A stretch of DNA of 64,000 nt from Saccharopolyspora thermophila (GTDB taxonomy: Bacteria > Actinomycetota > Actinomycetes > Mycobacteriales > Pseudonocardiaceae): the NCBI RefSeq assembly GCF_014646075.1, contig NZ_BMMT01000005.1:1-64000 (forward strand). The letters run 5' to 3'. Below are positions 32,652 through 42,049 of this stretch, piece after piece (the stretch's first letter is position 1; each line of letters opens with the position of its first letter). The notes beneath the pieces were generated by a model. It was not told where the DNA came from. It saw nothing but the letters and a program-made list of their open reading frames with translations, and searched no databases. A program made the translations under genes and the position numbers.

Positions 32652-32968
32652 CAGACGTCCATCGGTAGCGGGAAGCGTCGGCGGCCTTGGCCGCCGTGTT
32701 CGACGATGGCCGTGGCTATGCGGTGGCAGAGCATGTCGACGTTGACCATGCGATGTCGGCCGGTGTCCGGATCCTCGTCCGGCCACACGATGTCCTCCGG
32801 CTCCGCGATGTCCTGCTGCGCGGCGATCACCTCGCGGAGCCGCCAGACGTCCACGGTGCCGGGCCCGGCATGCGCGTGCTGCCCGTTTCCGCCGCGCAAC
32901 GGCATCACCCCCACCAATGCTGCGAAAACCACGAGTGCAGCAAGGAAAATCCACACCGCTCCGGTCAT
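32627..32968 (-). CDS. Small membrane-anchored hypothetical protein
   Basis: 113 residues: one N-terminal membrane segment (about 4-24, VWIFLAALVVFAALVGVMPL), a His/Gly linker, then an acidic helix-rich cytosolic or external domain (VDVWRLREVIAAQQDIAEPE, DPDTGRHRMVNVDMLCHRIA). GGAGGAG lies 7 nt before ATG 32968. Starts in an ATGA overlap with the upstream zinc-ribbon-like gene, so they form a pair. Family not recognised; homologues of this pair seem linked to DUF397 loci, which is an impression and not tested. Confidence 0.6.
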   Translation of the reverse strand: MTGAVWIFLAALVVFAALVGVMPLRGGNGQHAHAGPGTVDVWRLREVIAAQQDIAEPEDIVWPDEDPDTGRHRMVNVDMLCHRIATAIVEHGGQGRRRFPLPMDVCYPPAALR

Positions 32969-33201
32969 TTCTTACTCCTCCGATCCCTCTCGTCGCGCAG
33001 TTGCCGCGCCTTGTCCATGCACGTCGGGCACGTCGGATCCAACCAGTCCACTTCGGACGGATCAGTGAGCGTGATGGTGCTGCCGCACACGGTTTCCCGC
33101 GTCTGACCCGCACGAGGGAGTTCCGGCGGCCACAACGCGTGCCGCAAACCGCCGTGCGGCCGCCAGTACACCACAGGTCCAAGCGACGACATCGGCAACA
33201 T
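32965..33201 (-). CDS. Small Cys-containing (possible zinc-binding) protein
   Basis: 78 residues, with a VYWRPHGGLRHAL opening and the Cys set ETVCGSTITL...CPTCMDKARQL, which could bind zinc through Cys/His. Ends in a basic tail (RDERDRRSKK). GGGAGG lies 5 nt before ATG 33201. Coupled by 4-nt overlap to the membrane protein gene and divergent from the XRE/DUF5753 gene. Function unknown. Confidence 0.65.
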   Translation of the reverse strand: MLPMSSLGPVVYWRPHGGLRHALWPPELPRAGQTRETVCGSTITLTDPSEVDWLDPTCPTCMDKARQLRDERDRRSKK

Positions 33202-33412
33202 CCCAGCCTCCCAAAGGGAAAATCATTCGGAAAGGGCGGCGGCCCGGTCGGGGGAAGGGGTTGCGAAATCTCGGGCCGCCACCTAGATCAACAGTAGAGG
33301 CTGTAGTTTCCCGAACGCATTTACACAGTAGGGTGATCATTGTTGCCACCTTGCAGGAAACTGCCGAAAAATTGGTACTTGCAGGGAAACCAAATCCGAA
33401 AGGCCCTCTCCC

Positions 33413-34252
33413 ATGCCGATAACCACTCCTCCTGTCGCACGAATCCAACTCGGCCAACTGCTGCGCAAGCTGCGGGAGCAAGCTGGGAAGACGCAGGAAG
33501 CGGCGGCCGAGGCCCTCGAATGCCAGAAACCGCGCATCAGCAAGATCGAGACCGGCAAGGCCACGATCAGCGCCGGTGACGTCCGCTTGCTGATCGACCT
33601 CTACGGCGCGGACGAGGCCACCGGCCAGACGGTCGTCCAACTCGCCCGTGAAGCCCGCAAGCGCGCCACGGCGCGCATCCCGGACTGGGCCCAGCGCTAC
33701 GTGGCGCTGGAAACCATCGCGTCAGCGATGCAGGTCTACGAACCCGAACTCGTCCCAGGACTGCTCCAGACGGAGGACTACGCCCGAGCCATCACCCGCG
33801 CGACAGATCCAACGCCGACCGAAGAGGAAGTCGAACGGCTCGTGGTCACGCGTATGGAACGAACCGCTCGCATCCACAGCGGCAACCCATTGCACCTCTC
33901 AGTTGTGCTGAACGAGGCAGTTCTCCGTCGTCCGGTCGGCGGTGCCAAGGTCATGGCGGACCAACTTCGCTACCTCCGCGAGGCGACTGAACTGCCGAAT
34001 GTCACGCTGCAAGTCCTGCCCTTCAGCGCAGGCGCGCACGTCGCAATGGGGTCGTCCTTCTACATCCTCGAAATCGAGCATCCTGCGAAGGCAACCGTCG
34101 TCTACGTCGAATGCCTGACCAGCGGCGACTACGTCGACAACGCTGCTCAGATCGAGCGATTCGTGTCTGCCTTCAAACAGCTTCAGGTTTCCTCTTCCAA
34201 GGAAACCGAAACTGCCGCTACACTCGAACGGGCGATGAGAGACCTCACCTGA
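33413..34252 (+). CDS. XRE regulator with DUF5753 domain (Scr1/WhiJ type)
   Basis: 279 residues. HTH_31/XRE DNA-binding domain about 10-70 (LGQLLRKLREQAGKTQEAAA, CQKPRISKIETGKATIS), then DUF5753 about 95-275 (YEPELVPGLLQTEDYARAI, VVLNEAVLRRPVGG, LQVLPFSAGAHVAMGSSFYI). Such regulators act with a neighbouring DUF397 protein in development-linked or toxin-antitoxin-like circuits. The DUF397 gene starts 15 nt later. No good Shine-Dalgarno; TAGGGT at 33329-33334 may be a -10 giving a leader of about 75 nt. Confidence 0.9.
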   Translation: MPITTPPVARIQLGQLLRKLREQAGKTQEAAAEALECQKPRISKIETGKATISAGDVRLLIDLYGADEATGQTVVQLAREARKRATARIPDWAQRYVALETIASAMQVYEPELVPGLLQTEDYARAITRATDPTPTEEEVERLVVTRMERTARIHSGNPLHLSVVLNEAVLRRPVGGAKVMADQLRYLREATELPNVTLQVLPFSAGAHVAMGSSFYILEIEHPAKATVVYVECLTSGDYVDNAAQIERFVSAFKQLQVSSSKETETAATLERAMRDLT

Positions 34253-34267
34253 CGAGGGAGGCGCGCA

Positions 34268-34465
34268 GTGCAGGACTACGACTTATCGCGTGCAGCGTGG
34301 CGCAAATCCAGCCGAAGCAACGGCTACGGCGGAGCCTGTGTAGAAGTAGCGGTGATGCCTGAAGTCATCGGCGTACGCGACAGCAAAGACCGAGACGGCG
34401 GCACCCTGACCTTCGGTCCTGAGCAGTGGCGCGCCTTCCTCAACAAACTCAACGACAGCATGTGA
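34268..34465 (+). CDS. DUF397 protein (second copy), partner of the XRE/DUF5753 regulator
   Basis: 65 residues, full DUF397 pattern (AWRKSSRSNGYGGACVEVAV, VRDSKDRDGGTLTFGPEQWR, AFLNKL). GTG 34268 with GAGGGAGG about 7 nt upstream. Lies 15 nt downstream of the XRE gene as in canonical pairs. Compared with the copy at 32442 it lacks the extended tail. A strong hairpin follows. Confidence 0.9.
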   Translation: MQDYDLSRAAWRKSSRSNGYGGACVEVAVMPEVIGVRDSKDRDGGTLTFGPEQWRAFLNKLNDSM

Positions 34466-34473
34466 GCTGCTGG

Positions 34474-34514
34474 GTGAGGGCCCTTCACCAAGATACTTGG
34501 CGAAGGGCCCTCAC
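34474..34514. terminator. Bidirectional terminator between DUF397 and STAND genes
   Basis: An almost perfect 41-nt palindrome: GTGAGGGCCCTTC A CCAAG ATA CTTGG C GAAGGGCCCTCAC, i.e. 18 paired bases with one mismatch and a 3-nt loop. It sits between two convergent genes 54 nt apart. Confidence 0.9.
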
Positions 34515-34519
34515 CTACG

Positions 34520-36613
34520 TCAGAGTCGCGCTAGATCCTGCCGCACCTCGTCGGTCTCCGGGTCACGGAGTTCCTCGAAGATGGCCAGGGCTTGTTGCCA
34601 AGCCCGTCTCGCACCGTCGTTGTCACCCTCTGCGTGACAGGCAGCGCCCAACCCTCGGAGGCTTTGGGCGTGTCCTGGACGATTGCCGATCTCGGCCCGC
34701 AGATCGGCGGCTTGCCGGTACAGGCTTGCCGCTTCAGCTGCTCGACCAGCGCTGAGTGCGATCTCTGCCAGGTGGTGCAAGATGAAAGCTTCGCCGAACT
34801 TCTCGCCGGCCCGACGGTAGAACGCCAAACCTTCGGAGAAGATCTCCGTCGCTTTCTCGGGCTCACCGCGACGAACGTGCAGCACTCCCAGCACGGTGCA
34901 CGCGTAGCCCTGACCGTGGCTGTCGTTGAGCTGTCGCTGGATTTCCAGCGCTCGTGACGCTGACTGGTACGCGGCGTCGTACGACTGCAACTCGATGTAG
35001 TCCTCAGCCAACGCGGTAAGAGCGGTGCCGGTCGAGTATTGATCACCAGCAGCCTCGAACAAGCCAAGCGCCTGTTCCTGGAAGTGCGCCGCCGTCTCGA
35101 ACTGCTTGCGGGCGAAGTACGGGATTCCCAGTTCGTAGAGCAACTGTGCTCTGGCGGCGTCGTCTCCGAGCTCGCCGGCCGCAGCGATCGCCAGCTCGTA
35201 GCTGCTGATCAGGTCGTCCAGGTGTCCGCGGAGGCGGAGGAAGTACATCAGCGAGTAGGCGAGTTGCCAGGTGCGCTGGTGCTCGTGGGTGGCCGCCGCT
35301 TGGCGGACCGCGGCCACCAGGTTCGCGTGCTCCGTATCCCACCAGGCCAGCATCTGGTCGTCATGCTCGAAGGAGAGGCCGGTGATCGACGACTCCGGCA
35401 ACCGGGGTGCGAACTTTCGGGAATGGCCGACCAGGTGCCGGTCGATCGCACTGCTTGTCCGCAGGTAGTGGTCGAGCAATCGGCGTACGGCCGCTTGGCG
35501 GGCTGCTGGTTCCTCGTCGGCTGCTGCGCATTCGGCCGCGTAGGCGCGGATCAGGTCGTGGAACTGGTATCGGCCCGGTTTGTACTGGTCGAGCAGGTTG
35601 GCTCGGGTCAGTTCCGCCAGGAGGGTTCGGGCCTCCCGCTGTGGCAGTCCGGCGAGGTCCGCTGCCGCCGCGAGGCCGATGTCCGGGCCGGTGGGGAGGC
35701 CGAGGAGGCGGAACATGCGGGCCGCTTCCGAGGTCAGGGAGCGGTATGACCAGGAGAACACCGCTCGGACGCCCGTCACGCCGCCCCCGTCGAGGGCGTC
35801 CAGACGGTCTCGTTCGTCCTGGAGTTCCGCGACCAGTTCGTCCAGCGGGAAGTCCGGGTTCTCCGCCGCGCGCACGGCGGCGATGCCGAGCGCGAGCGGC
35901 AGTCCGGCGCAGTGCCGGACCAGAGCCCGCACCGCGACCCGCTCGGTCGCCACCCGGTCGTCGCCGAGATAGCGGGCGAGCAGGTGCTCCGCCTCGTCGG
36001 GGTCGAGCACGTCGAGCGCGATGCGGGTCGCTCCTTCGCGGACCACCAGCTCGTGCAGCTGGTTCCGGCTGGTGACCAGCACCAGGCAGGTCGGGCTGCT
36101 CGGCAACAGCGGCCGCACCTGGTCTGCCGTGCGCGCGTTGTCCAGCAGGATCAGCATGCGTTTGTCGTGCACCAAACTGCGGAACAGCGCCGCCCGGGCC
36201 TCGGTGTCCTGCGGCATGCGCTCGCCCGAGACGCCGAGCGCCGCCAAGAACGACGCGAGAACGTCGGCAGGCTTCACCGGCTCGGCCGCCGGGTCGAAAC
36301 CTCGGAGGTTCGCGTACAGCTCGCCGTCCGGGAAGCAGTCGCGCACTCGGTGCGCCCAGTGCACCGCCAGGGTCGACTTGCCCACCCCGGCGACCCCGTC
36401 GACCGTCGAGATCAGCACGAAACCTTCGGTGTTCGCGCCGTTCAGCAGGGTCGTCAGTGCGTCCAGCTCCACTGCCCGGTTGACGAAGTGCCGAGCCGCG
36501 AGTGGCAGTTGGCGCGGCACGACCCGCTCCTCCGGTGCGCGGTGGAAGTGCACGTCACCGTGAATCTCCCCCGCCTGCACGCTGTCGCCGCCGACCACCG
36601 ACTGGTTGTGCAC
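34520..36613 (-). CDS. STAND ATPase: NB-ARC with C-terminal TPRs
   Basis: 697 residues. N-terminal short motif of the kind seen in actinobacterial STAND proteins (SVVGGDSVQAGEIHGDVHFH, residues 5-24); NB-ARC domain with Walker A DGVAGVGKST (72-81), Walker B KRMLILLDNA, LVLVTSRNQL sensor, GLPLALG; winged-helix region to about 390; then five or so TPRs to the end (LYELGIPYFARKQFETAAHF, TVLGVLHVRRGEPEKATEIF). It lacks the SARP DNA-binding domain of AfsR. GTG 36613 with GGGAG 8 nt upstream is preferred to GTG 36679. Such proteins are signal switches; some serve phage defence, but no effector domain is recognisable here. Confidence 0.88.
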   Translation of the reverse strand: MHNQSVVGGDSVQAGEIHGDVHFHRAPEERVVPRQLPLAARHFVNRAVELDALTTLLNGANTEGFVLISTVDGVAGVGKSTLAVHWAHRVRDCFPDGELYANLRGFDPAAEPVKPADVLASFLAALGVSGERMPQDTEARAALFRSLVHDKRMLILLDNARTADQVRPLLPSSPTCLVLVTSRNQLHELVVREGATRIALDVLDPDEAEHLLARYLGDDRVATERVAVRALVRHCAGLPLALGIAAVRAAENPDFPLDELVAELQDERDRLDALDGGGVTGVRAVFSWSYRSLTSEAARMFRLLGLPTGPDIGLAAAADLAGLPQREARTLLAELTRANLLDQYKPGRYQFHDLIRAYAAECAAADEEPAARQAAVRRLLDHYLRTSSAIDRHLVGHSRKFAPRLPESSITGLSFEHDDQMLAWWDTEHANLVAAVRQAAATHEHQRTWQLAYSLMYFLRLRGHLDDLISSYELAIAAAGELGDDAARAQLLYELGIPYFARKQFETAAHFQEQALGLFEAAGDQYSTGTALTALAEDYIELQSYDAAYQSASRALEIQRQLNDSHGQGYACTVLGVLHVRRGEPEKATEIFSEGLAFYRRAGEKFGEAFILHHLAEIALSAGRAAEAASLYRQAADLRAEIGNRPGHAQSLRGLGAACHAEGDNDGARRAWQQALAIFEELRDPETDEVRQDLARL

Positions 36614-36808
36614 CCCGTTTGCTCCCGACAATCCTTGCGCTCGTTGATCACTGCGACGGAGGTTGGCAGAAGCGCGCACGCTGCGCTACCGCCAGACGTG
36701 CGCCATGAGCGTGACGCAGACCGCTCCGGTCAGACCGGCACGCTGGGCCGACGCCACGGTCGAAAAGCGGCAGGCCCGGAATCAGGGTGGTGCGTACCTT
36801 GGTGCGGC

Positions 36809-36930
36809 ATGGAGGACCGCGACGACCGGCTCCGCGCCCTTCGCGAGGTCGCCGCGTGCTGCCGCCCGGCGGAATCCTGTTCGCCGCGGTGGTTTCCCGC
36901 TACGCGTCCACACGGATCGCATGCAGCCGC
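36809..36930 (+). pseudogene. Fragment of a SAM-dependent methyltransferase
   Basis: Two short pieces in different frames join into a methyltransferase motif: EDRDDRLRALREVAA (36812-36855) and VLPPGGILFAAVVSRYAS (36856-36909). Together they match the common L-REA-RVLRPGG-L-FAAAISRYAS stretch of class I enzymes, with a frameshift at the join and nothing recognisable on either side. The rest of the 378-nt gap 36614-36991 is empty apart from the STAND gene promoter side. A relic, probably of the same island. Confidence 0.5.
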
Positions 36931-36991
36931 CCTTCGGGGCACACCGCAGTGCACCCCACCGACGCCGAGCCACTCGGTCGGGAGTGCGCCT

Positions 36992-38482
36992 TCACTCCGA
37001 CGTTTCCGGTTCGGGTTCGCCCGGTAGGAGGGCGAGGTGGGCGGGTTCCGCCCACGTCGTGCCGATCCGCCAGAGCGGGTCCGGGCCGGGGCCCGGCTCG
37101 CGGCGCAGCACGTAATCCACCCGGAGCGGCTCGGTCGGCTGGAAGTGGCGGTAGTTGAGCTCCAGCAGCGCGCGGGTCAGCGGCGACGCGTCGGCCAGGC
37201 GCTTCTCCAGCTGGGCCGCCAGGTAGCCGCGGTCAGAGAAGGTGTCGACGATCGCGCAGTCGCAGAAGTACGCGAGCGCGCCGATCTCCCCCGGGCTGGC
37301 GACCGTGCCCGTGCCGACCACCCGGCCGAGCTCCGCACCGATGCGGGCGTAGTCGGCCGAGGTGGCCCAGTTCGTCGTGATCGCCGCCTCCCGCCACGGC
37401 AACCCGTGCTGCAGCGCGAACCAGCCCTGCGCGCCGAAGACCGCGCAGCCCGCCAGCACCGCGGGCACCACCAGCCGACGCGACGCGAGTAACCCGACAC
37501 CACCGACCAGCAGCACCGTCAGGCCGATCAGGCTCGGCCCGTAGTACCAGTGGTACGGCGGCACGCCCATGAGCGTGTAGACGTAGTAGTGCGCGACAGC
37601 GCCCAACCCGATCAGCGCCCACGGCCACACCCGCGCGGCCCGGCGGAACAGCCGCAGCACGCACAGCCCGACCAGGCACACCAGCCCGAGCACCGCCGGG
37701 ACCAGCGAAATCACCACCGCGGTCGGGAAAACCTGGTGGTAGAGCTGCAGGCCGTTGTGGAAGTCCCAGTCACCCCACGACCGCTGCACCTGCTTGATGA
37801 CCAGCGTGTCCGGCACCGCCGAACCGAAGTAGAACCAGCTGAAGACGAACCACGGCAGCGCCGTCACCGCCGCCGCCAGCAGCCACCGCCACCAGCCGCG
37901 CCACAGCCCCGGTCGACCGATCAGGACCGCCAGCACGAACACCCCGAGGTCCAGCCGCGTCAGCGCCAGCAGCCCGGCGGCCACGCCGAACAGCACGTAT
38001 CGCCGCCGCACGGCGGCGAACAGCAGCATCCCCAGCAGCGCCGACGCGAGCGTCATCTCCAGCCCGACCGTGGACAGCAGCAGCGGGTTGGCCGCCACCA
38101 GCAGCGCCCCGAGCGGCCCGATCCAGCCGGGCAGCCCGCTCGCCCGCGCGGTGGCGTGCAGGAACACCGCGAGCGCGACGTTGGCCAGCACGAACACGAT
38201 GCCCAACGCGAGCACGGGATGCCGGACCACGGCCGTCACCGCGGCCAGCACCAGCACGTTCAGCGGCGCGGTCGCGGAATTCGAGACCTCGGCGGTGATC
38301 AACCCCCAGTGACCGTAAAACGCCAGGTTCCGGGCGTAGCTCAGCGTGATGTAGCTGTCGTCGATCAGTGAGCCGCGCACCAGCCAGAACAACCCGGCGG
38401 ACAACACCGCCGCCACCCCGGCCGACCAGCCATACCGCGACCATCGCGGCCGGTCGGCCGCCATCCCGTCGGAAACGAACAC
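36992..38482 (-). CDS. GT-C membrane glycosyltransferase, AftB-like
   Basis: 496 residues with about 10-12 membrane segments. An Asp-Asp motif in the first extracytoplasmic loop (SLIDDSYITLSYARNLAFYG) is in the position of the catalytic acids of GT-C enzymes; later stretches (STVGLEMTLASALLG, ALTRLDLGVFVLA, YFGSAVPDTLVIKQ) run parallel to AftB (Rv3805c) as I recall it, but the protein is about 130 residues shorter. If so it would add terminal beta-Araf residues. The C-terminal part is extracytoplasmic. GTG 38482 with CAGGAG 7 nt upstream is used; the upstream extension lacks membrane character. Divergent from the emb operon. Confidence 0.7.
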   Translation of the reverse strand: MFVSDGMAADRPRWSRYGWSAGVAAVLSAGLFWLVRGSLIDDSYITLSYARNLAFYGHWGLITAEVSNSATAPLNVLVLAAVTAVVRHPVLALGIVFVLANVALAVFLHATARASGLPGWIGPLGALLVAANPLLLSTVGLEMTLASALLGMLLFAAVRRRYVLFGVAAGLLALTRLDLGVFVLAVLIGRPGLWRGWWRWLLAAAVTALPWFVFSWFYFGSAVPDTLVIKQVQRSWGDWDFHNGLQLYHQVFPTAVVISLVPAVLGLVCLVGLCVLRLFRRAARVWPWALIGLGAVAHYYVYTLMGVPPYHWYYGPSLIGLTVLLVGGVGLLASRRLVVPAVLAGCAVFGAQGWFALQHGLPWREAAITTNWATSADYARIGAELGRVVGTGTVASPGEIGALAYFCDCAIVDTFSDRGYLAAQLEKRLADASPLTRALLELNYRHFQPTEPLRVDYVLRREPGPGPDPLWRIGTTWAEPAHLALLPGEPEPETSE

Positions 38483-38671
38483 CTTCTGACTCCTGTCTGC
38501 TCCACACGGAGCACGCCGTTGCGGCCCGGTTCGTTGCCCTGCGGCGGCAACCTCATACGTTGCCTGGGTCGTCAATCGGCCGGTTGAATCTAACGCGCCG
38601 CCGTTACTGGGCGCACTGGGTGTTCGCGAGGATGATCCGGGACACACCTTCGTCTCCCCCCAGGAGTGCGG

Positions 38672-41600
38672 TTGAGGCACTGGAACAGCACCGCGCAGCT
38701 CGACATGCCCGCCGAAACCCGGCTACCCGGCGGGGAAGGCCGGCAACCGTCCCGGCTCGGCGCGTGGCTGGCGCACCTGCTGTCGGTGTGCGTCGGGGTC
38801 GCCGGGCTGGTCTGCGCGGTGGCCCTGCCGTTCGCCCCGGTGTGGCTGGACCGGACGGAGGTGCGCTGGCCGTCCGGGCCCGCCGAGTCCACGACGGCAC
38901 TGTTCACGCCCTACCGGCCCGCCGTGTTCGACGCGTCCGTGCCGTGCCCGGTGCTGCGGGCCGCTCTCGCCCGCCCCGGCCGGACCACCGTGCTGTCCAC
39001 CCTGCCGCCGGGCAGCGACCGCGAAGGCATGGTGCTCACCACCCGCCTCGGCAGACCGGAACTCGTCCTCGGCCAGCACCAGGTGCCGCTGCCGCCGCTC
39101 GGGTCCGCCTGTGACCTGCGGGTGCACGCCGACTCGCAGCGGTCCGTCGTGACCTTCGGCGACCACCCGCCCGTGGAGCTGCCCGGCATCGCCGCGCCGG
39201 AGATCTTCACGTTCAGCACCGACCTGCCGCCACCGCTGACCGGCGGGCTCGCGGTCACCGCCACCACGTTCTCCTGGTTCGACACCGCGCCCACGGAGTT
39301 CAAGAGTGCGCTGATCAGCGCCGCGCTCGTGCTGGCGTTCGTCTCGCTGGTCCTGCTGTTCGCGCACGCGCCGCCCGCGCTGACCACCGTGCGGATCTCC
39401 GCGCCGCTGCTCGTGGTCGACGCCGCGGTGCTCGGGGTGCTCGCCGGGTGGCTGATCATCGGGCCGCTCACCGACGACGACGGGTTCGCGATGATGACCA
39501 TCCGCAACTACGACGTCGCCGGCGACATCGGCAACTACTATCGCTGGTTCAACGCGTCCGAAACCCCGTTCACCCTGGTCCAGCACCTGATGCGCGTGGT
39601 GGCGGAGCACAGCCTCGCGCCCGCCTGGCTGCGGGTGCCCAGCGCGGTGGCCGGGCTGGTCACCTGGCTGCTGGTCAGCCGCGGCATCGTCAGCCCGGTC
39701 TGCCGCGGCACCCGCCGGTTCCCGCTGCACCTGCTCGCGGCGGTGTTCTTCCTGGCCTGCTGGTTGCCGTACGGGCTGGGTATTCGGCCCGAACCGTTCG
39801 TCGCGCTGGGCACCACCGCGCTGGTGGCGGCGCTGCTCAAGCTCGGCCGGACGCGCGCGCCGCACTTCTGGCTGGGTGTGGCCGCGCTGGCCGGCGGCCT
39901 CACCGCGGCCATCACGCCGACCGGCGTCAGCGCCCTGATCATCGTCGCGGTCTTCACGCCGCGCATTACCCGCGTGCTCGGGCAGGCCGGGCCGGTGCCC
40001 CGGTGGATCGCGGTGCCGACGCGCGTCGCGCTGGTCGGCAGCGTGGCCGCGGTGGGGCTGGTGGCGATGTTCGCCGACTCCACCTGGAACGGGCTGCGGG
40101 CGGCGACCGCGATCCACCACGAGTTCGGGCCGAGCTTCGGCTGGTACCAGGAGATCGAGCGCTACACCGGGCTGCTGGGCACCACCATCTGGGGCGCGTC
40201 CGGCAAGCGGATGGCGGTGTTTCTGGTGGTGGCCGGGGTGCTGATCGCCGCGGCGTGCGCGGTGCGGCAGGTGCACCGCTGGGTGGGGATGACCGACCTG
40301 CCGGTGGTGGTCGGCAGCGCCGCGGCCGTGCTGGCCGGGCTGTGGCTGACGCCGTCGAAGTGGTCCCACCACTTCGGGGCCCTGGCCGGGGTGGGATCCG
40401 CGCTGCTCGCGGTCAGCGTCGTGCTGCTGGTGCGCATGGGCCGGCACGCGCCAGCCGGGCGTGAGGCCGTGCTGCTCGGAATCTTCGGCGGCATCGGTGC
40501 CTCGGTCGCCGCGGCGCTGTCGTTCATGGGCCCGAACGTGTGGCCGATGCAGTCGGATTTCGCGATGCCGTGGTCGGACACCCCGGTGGAGCCCGGCCTG
40601 CCGTTGCCCGACCCGCTGCTGTGGATGGCCGCCGGGGCGGCCAGCGGAGTGCTGGTGTTCGCCGTGGTGCGCCTGCGGGCACTGGTCAAGCACGTCGAGC
40701 CGGGTCCCCGGAATCTCGTGTGGACGGTCGTGCCGGCGTCGGTGCTGGGGCTGGCCGCGCTGGCGTCGGTGCTGGTGCTGCTCGGGTCGTTCCTGGCCGC
40801 GCCGCGCACCATGGGCGACCGGTTCTCCATCGCGAGGATGAACAAGCAGAGCATCCGGGCCAGCACCTGCGGGCTGGAAAGCGACGTCGAGACGCTGCCG
40901 ATCGCCACCCGCCTGACACCGGTGGACGGCGTCGACGAACTCGACGGGTTCACCCGCGGCGGCGACCCCCCGCAGGAGGCGGACCTGCGCGAAGGCAACC
41001 CCGGGGAGCCGCTGCGGGTGCCGACCGACGACCCCGAGTCCGACGAGGTGCAGGCCACCACGTCCAGCCAGTACTCCTGGACCAGCCAGGTCGGCGGACC
41101 GCAGACCACCGGCACGCTCACCTCCGCCTGGTTCGGCCTGCCGCAACTCACCAGCGACCAGGCACTGTCGTTGTGGGTCGCCGGGCGGCCGGAGCAGGGG
41201 AACTCGCTGGCGCTGGAGTTCGGTACCGCCGCGGGTCCACTGGAGGTGCGGGAACTGCGCGACCCGCCGCCGACGGAACTGCCGTTCGACGACCCGCGCC
41301 ACGGCCGCCCCATCGACTGGCGCGACTTCCGCGGCTGGCGGCTGCTCACCATCGACGCGCACGACCTGCCCGCCGCGGCCGACCGCGTGCGGGTGCGCGC
41401 CGAGGACCGCACCAGCGACGAGCAGGGCTGGCTGTCGATCAGCGGCCCGGCGGTGCGCGACGTGGTGCCGCTGCGGCAGGCCCTCAACGCGCTGCCGCCC
41501 GCGCTGATCGACTGGCCAATGAGCTTCGTGTTCCCGTGCTGGTACGCATATCCGCAGGTCGGGCACGGTCTCGCGGGCAGCCCGCGGCTGCTGGTGACGC

Positions 41601-41842
41601 CGCCCGCCGGGGAGGCGTCGATGGCGTACGCGCGCGAGTGGGGTGGGGTGTTCGCGGGCGTGCCGATGCAGTCCCGCCGCCTGGAACTGCCCAGTCGTCT
41701 GCGCGACGCCCCCGGCCACACCTGGGGCCACCTCTACGCGGTGCGTTACGAGATCGACCGCGACGCCTACACCACGACCCAGCGCCGGGAGCTCATCGGC
41801 GGCGCCCACGGCGACCCGCCCTACCCCTTCGAGGAGCACTGA
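38672..41842 (+). CDS. Emb-type arabinosyltransferase (copy 2)
   Basis: 1056 residues. Same architecture as copy 1: N-terminal TM, jelly-roll domain (RWPSGPAESTTALFTPYRPA), catalytic loop PLTDDDGFAMMTIRN (Asp268-270), GNYYRWFNASETPF, WLTPSKWSHHFG in the TM core, C-terminal carbohydrate-binding domain (TTGTLTSAWFGLPQL, FVFPCWYAYPQVGHGLA). The loop diverges from the DDGYIL form of copy 1. TTG 38672 is the best start by AGGAG spacing (5 nt), but GTG 38666 and ATG 38705 remain possible. First gene of the emb-emb-GT2-gtrA-FAD cluster. Confidence 0.9.
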   Translation: MRHWNSTAQLDMPAETRLPGGEGRQPSRLGAWLAHLLSVCVGVAGLVCAVALPFAPVWLDRTEVRWPSGPAESTTALFTPYRPAVFDASVPCPVLRAALARPGRTTVLSTLPPGSDREGMVLTTRLGRPELVLGQHQVPLPPLGSACDLRVHADSQRSVVTFGDHPPVELPGIAAPEIFTFSTDLPPPLTGGLAVTATTFSWFDTAPTEFKSALISAALVLAFVSLVLLFAHAPPALTTVRISAPLLVVDAAVLGVLAGWLIIGPLTDDDGFAMMTIRNYDVAGDIGNYYRWFNASETPFTLVQHLMRVVAEHSLAPAWLRVPSAVAGLVTWLLVSRGIVSPVCRGTRRFPLHLLAAVFFLACWLPYGLGIRPEPFVALGTTALVAALLKLGRTRAPHFWLGVAALAGGLTAAITPTGVSALIIVAVFTPRITRVLGQAGPVPRWIAVPTRVALVGSVAAVGLVAMFADSTWNGLRAATAIHHEFGPSFGWYQEIERYTGLLGTTIWGASGKRMAVFLVVAGVLIAAACAVRQVHRWVGMTDLPVVVGSAAAVLAGLWLTPSKWSHHFGALAGVGSALLAVSVVLLVRMGRHAPAGREAVLLGIFGGIGASVAAALSFMGPNVWPMQSDFAMPWSDTPVEPGLPLPDPLLWMAAGAASGVLVFAVVRLRALVKHVEPGPRNLVWTVVPASVLGLAALASVLVLLGSFLAAPRTMGDRFSIARMNKQSIRASTCGLESDVETLPIATRLTPVDGVDELDGFTRGGDPPQEADLREGNPGEPLRVPTDDPESDEVQATTSSQYSWTSQVGGPQTTGTLTSAWFGLPQLTSDQALSLWVAGRPEQGNSLALEFGTAAGPLEVRELRDPPPTELPFDDPRHGRPIDWRDFRGWRLLTIDAHDLPAAADRVRVRAEDRTSDEQGWLSISGPAVRDVVPLRQALNALPPALIDWPMSFVFPCWYAYPQVGHGLAGSPRLLVTPPAGEASMAYAREWGGVFAGVPMQSRRLELPSRLRDAPGHTWGHLYAVRYEIDRDAYTTTQRRELIGGAHGDPPYPFEEH

Positions 41843-42049
41843 CCGGCCGAGCATGCGCCACCGGGAGCCCGACCGCGGGGCCGGTGACGCTCGGCGACCG
41901 TGCGGGGTAGGGCGTCACCCGGTGGTGGCGCGTTTGTCGTGCGGTGGCGCGGGTTTCCGGGCACGGGGTGCAGGCGCTGCGGGATCGGTGGTTTTCCCCG
42001 AGACTTGGATTCGCCGCAGACCAGCCACGTGACCAGGGGGAACGTTTCG

